A DNA stretch of 48,003 nucleotides from Pseudomonadota bacterium (lineage in GTDB: Bacteria > Pseudomonadota > Gammaproteobacteria > Burkholderiales > Burkholderiaceae_E). Below the pieces are notes generated by a model that saw nothing but the letters and a program-made list of their open reading frames with translations, was not told where the DNA came from and ran no database searches. Both the position numbers and the translations under genes were made by a program. How positions within the stretch are numbered: the first letter of the stretch is position 1; every line of letters starts with the position of its first letter. Below, in pieces: positions 46,201-48,003 of the stretch. The DNA lies in NCBI GenBank assembly GCA_029779755.1, contig JAKOZZ010000206.1, forward strand, positions 1 to 48,003. Direction: 5' to 3'.

Positions 46201-48003
46201 GGGCGCTTCGCGATCGGCAGCGACGGCACGATCACCGTCGCCGACGGCAGCCTGCTCGACCACGAGAGCGCTGCGAGTCACACGCTCGTCGTGCGCAGCG
46301 CCGACGCGGGGGCACTGTGGCGCGACGAAAGCGTCACGGTGAGCGTGCTCGATGCCAACGACGCGCCCGTGGCCGCGGCGGCCGGCCCGTTTGCGATCGC
46401 CGAAGGCGGAGCGCTGGTCCTCTCGGCCACCGGGTCCTCGGACCCGGATGCAGGAGACGTGCTCGCCTACGCCTGGGATCTCGACAACGACGGCGTGTTC
46501 GGCGAAGCCGGCGAACCGACGACCGCCACCCCGACGGTGACGTGGGCGACCCTCGTCGCAGCGGGCATCGACGACGACGGCACGTACACGATCGGCCTGC
46601 GCGTGACCGACGCCGGCGGGCTGAGCGGCACCGCCACCACCACCGTCACGGTGACGGACACCGCACCGACCCTCACCGCGACCGGCGCGGGCTTCAGCGA
46701 TGCCGGCACGGCCTACACGCTGAACCTGGCGGCCACGGATCCCGGTGCGGATGCGATCACGCAGTGGACCGTGCAGTGGGGCGACGGCACCCTCACCACC
46801 TACGCCGGCAACCCGGCCAGCGTCACGCACACGTACTCGGCCGCCCTCGCCGGCCTGACGATGAACATCACCGTCAGCGCCACCGACGAGGACGGCACCC
46901 ACTTCGGCGCCGACGTGCTGATCCCCGAATATGGCGGGGACCACGAGGTGCGCCGCTACGACGGCTCGGGGGCCGTCTTCCTGGGCGCCTTCGCCCAGGG
47001 CGACGGTCTGTTCGAGCAGGCGCAGGTGATCACCGGCCCGGACGGCAACCTGTACGTGAGCGGATTCTCCTCGTCGAACGTGCTGCGCTACGCGGCCGAC
47101 GGCACCCTGCTCGGTACCTTCGTCGCCGCCGGCAGCGGCGGGCTGGCCGGCGCCGGCGGCATCGCGTTCGGCCCCGACGGCAACCTGTACGTGGCGAGCT
47201 ACGGCACCGGATCGGTGCTGCGCTACGACGGCAGCACCGGGGCGTTCATCGACCCCTTTGCCAGCGGCGGCATGTCCACCCCGCTGGGCATCACGTTCGG
47301 CCCCGACGGCGACCTGTACGTCGGCGCCGGCAACCAGGTTGCGCGCTTCGACGGTGCGACCGGCGCCGCGCTGGGCAGCTTCGTGGCGCCCGGCAGCGGC
47401 GGACTGTCCCACGCCGAGAACATCACCTTCGGTCCCGACGGCGACCTGTTCGTCGCCGATTTCGACAACGCCAAGGTGCTGCGCTTCGAGGGCGCCACCG
47501 GGGCCTACGTCGACGCATTCGTGACCGGGGTGGCCAACCCGGCCGGCGTGGCCTTCGGACCCGATGGCGCCTTCTGGCTGGCGGAGCAGGCGAGCGGCAC
47601 GATCAGCCGGTACGACGGCACCACGGGGGCGCTGCTCGGCGACTACGTGGTCGGCGGCGGCCTGTCGGGCCCGGCCTACTTCAGCTTCGCCCCCGACCAC
47701 CAGGTGCTCGTCGGCGGCACGTCGCTCGTGGTGACGACCACCGCCGACGTCGCCGACGGCGACACGTCCAGCATCGCCGCGCTGATGGCCGACCACGGCG
47801 CCGACGACGCCATCAGCCTGCGCGAGGCGATCCTCGCCGCCAACAACACGAGCGGGCTGAACACGATCGGCTTCGACATCGCCGCGGCCCTGGTCGGCGG
47901 CGCGCATACGATCGCCCTCGCCTCGGCCTTGCCGGACATCACCGACGCGATCGTGATCGACGGCTCGACGGAACCCGACGCCGGCGCGCTCGGGCGCCCG
48001 GTG
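40300..48003 (+). CDS. Giant LEPR-xLL-type surface protein, 3' end beyond the window
   Basis: The frame is open from ATG 40300 (GGGAGG upstream) to the last base: at least 2568 codons. Order: Arg-rich N terminus without hydrophobic signal; LEPR-xLL-like motif EEFEPRLLYSAD (residues 43-54); acidic linker; DUF7948-like domain (about 165-367); SBBP beta-propeller repeats (368-800); several cadherin-like/tandem Ig-like repeats ending in VNDAP (about 806-1715); LamG-like domain (about 1717-1925); cadherin-like repeat (1931-2022); two PKD-like domains (2022-2210); NHL-like propeller with GPDGNLYV repeats (2210-2470); start of a CSLREA-like domain (SLREA, 2506-2510). The design is that of a large secreted adhesin. 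Confidence 0.9.
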   Translation, partial: MRRIARAARAWLRSRAAPSRAADQARPASTGPARAVARRATIEEFEPRLLYSADSPLSALGAGALAAQDPQAPQVRLIDADTHDGGEAAHTIDEGAAPVTTTADPEAALPAAGDGTAQSPVAATGDPQTEGDVLLTALDVQVAAQDDTADTAGSQPVLAGLSPALGFERNQGQSAAQVDFVARGDGYGVYLTQGDAVIDLQREQLGHAIRLNLVGAHDTPSAVAEQPLGATSNYLIGAEDRWVTDVAQYGAVRYGGVWDGIDVRYYGTARQLEYDFIVAAGTDTDVIRLAFDGAAGVHLDDAGALVVTLDDSGRTIVFKAPVSHQTADDGTRIAVDSRYVLHDDGTVGFALGDYDHTRTLVIDPVLTWSTYLGGTGLDSASGVDVDASGNVYVTGRTLSSGFPTSVGAYDTSFSGTGDAFVAKFNSSGGLVYSTFFGGSGDEYAYNVEVDGNGIAYVVGQTSSTNLPIVNGANTVSGGGWDAYLLKLNAAGNAVLYSTYSGVAGDNLLNDVVVNDSGMAWVSGYTNVADAAVGVRQYNTAVSGAGSLGWTAFFGSGNGVAEQSFAMARDASGNLYVTGSATGSGLATVGAYDTAVSAIDAFVARITSTGTLNYFTYYGGTGNDYGNGIEIDSTGKVVIVGTSYSSDAIASTGAYDTTGDFSDGQAFAAKFDLAQTGSAQRVWGTYYGNSGVIQGHEIALMAGDRVVLTGRTEGSIQTTANALDASLNGGGDGFVAVLDASGSSLLYGSYFGGDGSDTLRDVTADASGNLYVVGETWSTTVHTAGAYDATGDGTNGDAVIAKMQIFVPPTVTPTGTTLQFTENSAPIQVDTGITVSDSDGTQLTGATVRISVAYDSTQDVLAFTNQLGITGTWNATTGTLTLSGTTTLANYQTALRTVTYANASDNPSGAVRTLEFTATDSDGVTSVAATRQLQVVGTYDEPVTTNASVSGAEDASSIAVTLTGSDVDGTVVGYRVDALPANGTLFRDAAKTLSVVAGTEYAATGQALTLYYAPNANYSGVDTFTFSARDDWGWYDPTPATATITVTAVNDAPSLSSSSPFDGISEDDTGNSGMAVSTYANLATDADAGALKGIAVTAADNTNGTWQYTLDGTNWLAMGSVSTSSARLLPGDATARFRFVPNADWNGTTTLSYKAWDRTSGTAGALADTTVNGGTTAFSFGTNGGGLYVSPVNDAPTATITPASYAATEQVALALQGTGLSIADIDAGTSAVQATVSVGAGVLSAAAGTTGVTVSGSGTATVTLSGTLAQINSLLAGSLGGTLGYTANSDAPPASTLLTLTGSDLGNTGSGGTRTGSDTATINITAVNDAPAGTNGTVSVTEDTVYTFSRADFGFTDVDGNAFTRVIFTTLPSQGTLKWNGAAFAAGDFVTTADIDLGLLTYTPVANAAGTAVTSFTFQVRDDGGTANGGSNTDASPNTLTIDIAAVNDTPVNTVTGDGAVIPEDAVVQLLGAVSIADVDGGSGSFTVTLSVTPAAGTLSASSGAGVTVGGSGSSSLVLSGTIAAINSYFSGGATAPIFTAAADFNGAVAFTVLTSDNGNTGSGGAKTDSDTVNGTISAVNDAPSGADGTIQVIEDTVYTFTAADFGFTDPVEGHAFTGVWIDTAPASGALTANASPVGSGTFVSAADIAAGLFKYTPAAEAAGTAIATIGFRVQDAGGTANGGTNVDPSTNTLTVNVSAVTDGPADLVVVPGVPATSVIGAYTFGAAENLGRDDAGGDAPIVLSGSPAQTTGRDGSGALDLAGGASGQYGNIAGITTGGAMTIAADVRFDSLAAWQRIVDFGQTQSTGTYAIYVGRLGDTSDLTFTLEQDVGGGVYNVYRANAAGAITNGSWMHVAATVDAGGQMSLYVDGALAASTAGVVPEVAVRTNNFIGRSNWGGDALFDGAIDNLVIANGAMSAGQVAALYAQGNTLTVAENAPNGTVLGTVFTSDPDAADTPTYSLTDSAGGRFAIGSDGTITVADGSLLDHESAASHTLVVRSADAGALWRDESVTVSVLDANDAPVAAAAGPFAIAEGGALVLSATGSSDPDAGDVLAYAWDLDNDGVFGEAGEPTTATPTVTWATLVAAGIDDDGTYTIGLRVTDAGGLSGTATTTVTVTDTAPTLTATGAGFSDAGTAYTLNLAATDPGADAITQWTVQWGDGTLTTYAGNPASVTHTYSAALAGLTMNITVSATDEDGTHFGADVLIPEYGGDHEVRRYDGSGAVFLGAFAQGDGLFEQAQVITGPDGNLYVSGFSSSNVLRYAADGTLLGTFVAAGSGGLAGAGGIAFGPDGNLYVASYGTGSVLRYDGSTGAFIDPFASGGMSTPLGITFGPDGDLYVGAGNQVARFDGATGAALGSFVAPGSGGLSHAENITFGPDGDLFVADFDNAKVLRFEGATGAYVDAFVTGVANPAGVAFGPDGAFWLAEQASGTISRYDGTTGALLGDYVVGGGLSGPAYFSFAPDHQVLVGGTSLVVTTTADVADGDTSSIAALMADHGADDAISLREAILAANNTSGLNTIGFDIAAALVGGAHTIALASALPDITDAIVIDGSTEPDAGALGRPV

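Noticed and set aside
40225-47907. Long minus-strand open frames (805 and 1101 codons) opposite the giant surface gene
   Set aside because: Low-complexity Val/Gly/Ala/Arg-rich translations without motifs. The plus strand encodes continuous recognised domains through the same bases.

Overview
This 48 kb window is high-GC DNA with a betaproteobacterial, most likely Burkholderiales-type, gene order. The supporting blocks are carA-carB-greA, ffs-dnaX-ybaB-recR, trxA-rho-rpmE (zinc-free type B L31), rpsP-rimM-trmD-rplS and etfB-etfA followed by a large acyl-CoA dehydrogenase. A PEP-CTERM protein behind a sigma-54 promoter also fits exosortase-bearing environmental betaproteobacteria. The species cannot be named from the sequence alone. 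No rRNA, tRNA, insertion sequence, phage gene or CRISPR array was seen. The one RNA gene found is the 4.5S/SRP RNA.

Layout. Positions 1-195 hold the C-terminal tail of a plus-strand gene, probably yhbY. 284-5381 is the minus-strand carA-carB-greA block. 5692-12320 holds an SDR oxidoreductase, recR, ybaB, dnaX, ffs, trxA, rho and rpmE. 12506-20603 holds a GT-C glycosyltransferase, a MATE exporter, oligoribonuclease, an M48 protease, pterin dehydratase, rsgA, a CobD/CbiB-like protein and a CoA-type NUDIX hydrolase. 20770-23130 is the minus-strand rpsP-rimM-trmD-rplS operon. 23299-26182 holds a small exported protein, a PA0069-type radical SAM protein with a LexA-type box upstream, and a membrane-anchored protein with a Cys-rich tail. 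26276-30753 is the ETF/acyl-CoA dehydrogenase block with a divergent MarR regulator and two matching operators. 31061-32666 holds the PEP-CTERM protein and an exported protein of unknown function.

The most unusual part is 32836-48003. Five plus-strand genes lie close together: a GAF-domain protein fused to an HlyD-type adaptor (frame broken at a run of seven C), a PqqD-like/M50 metalloprotease/HlyD fusion, a shortened SecA paralog, a second periplasmic adaptor, and a giant protein (at least 2568 codons, running off the window). The giant protein starts with an LEPR-xLL-like motif and continues with beta-propeller, cadherin-like, LamG, PKD and NHL-like modules. The spacing suggests a dedicated system that senses, processes and exports the giant surface protein. 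This is inference: no function has been shown and I cannot search databases.

The window also carries several short tandem repeats inside or at the ends of genes: a (GGGGSS)n insert in RsgA, 15-bp and 16-bp repeats spanning stop codons, and Ala/Pro-rich repeats in linkers. TATAAT-type -10 boxes are visible upstream of carA, rpsP, rplS and etfB.
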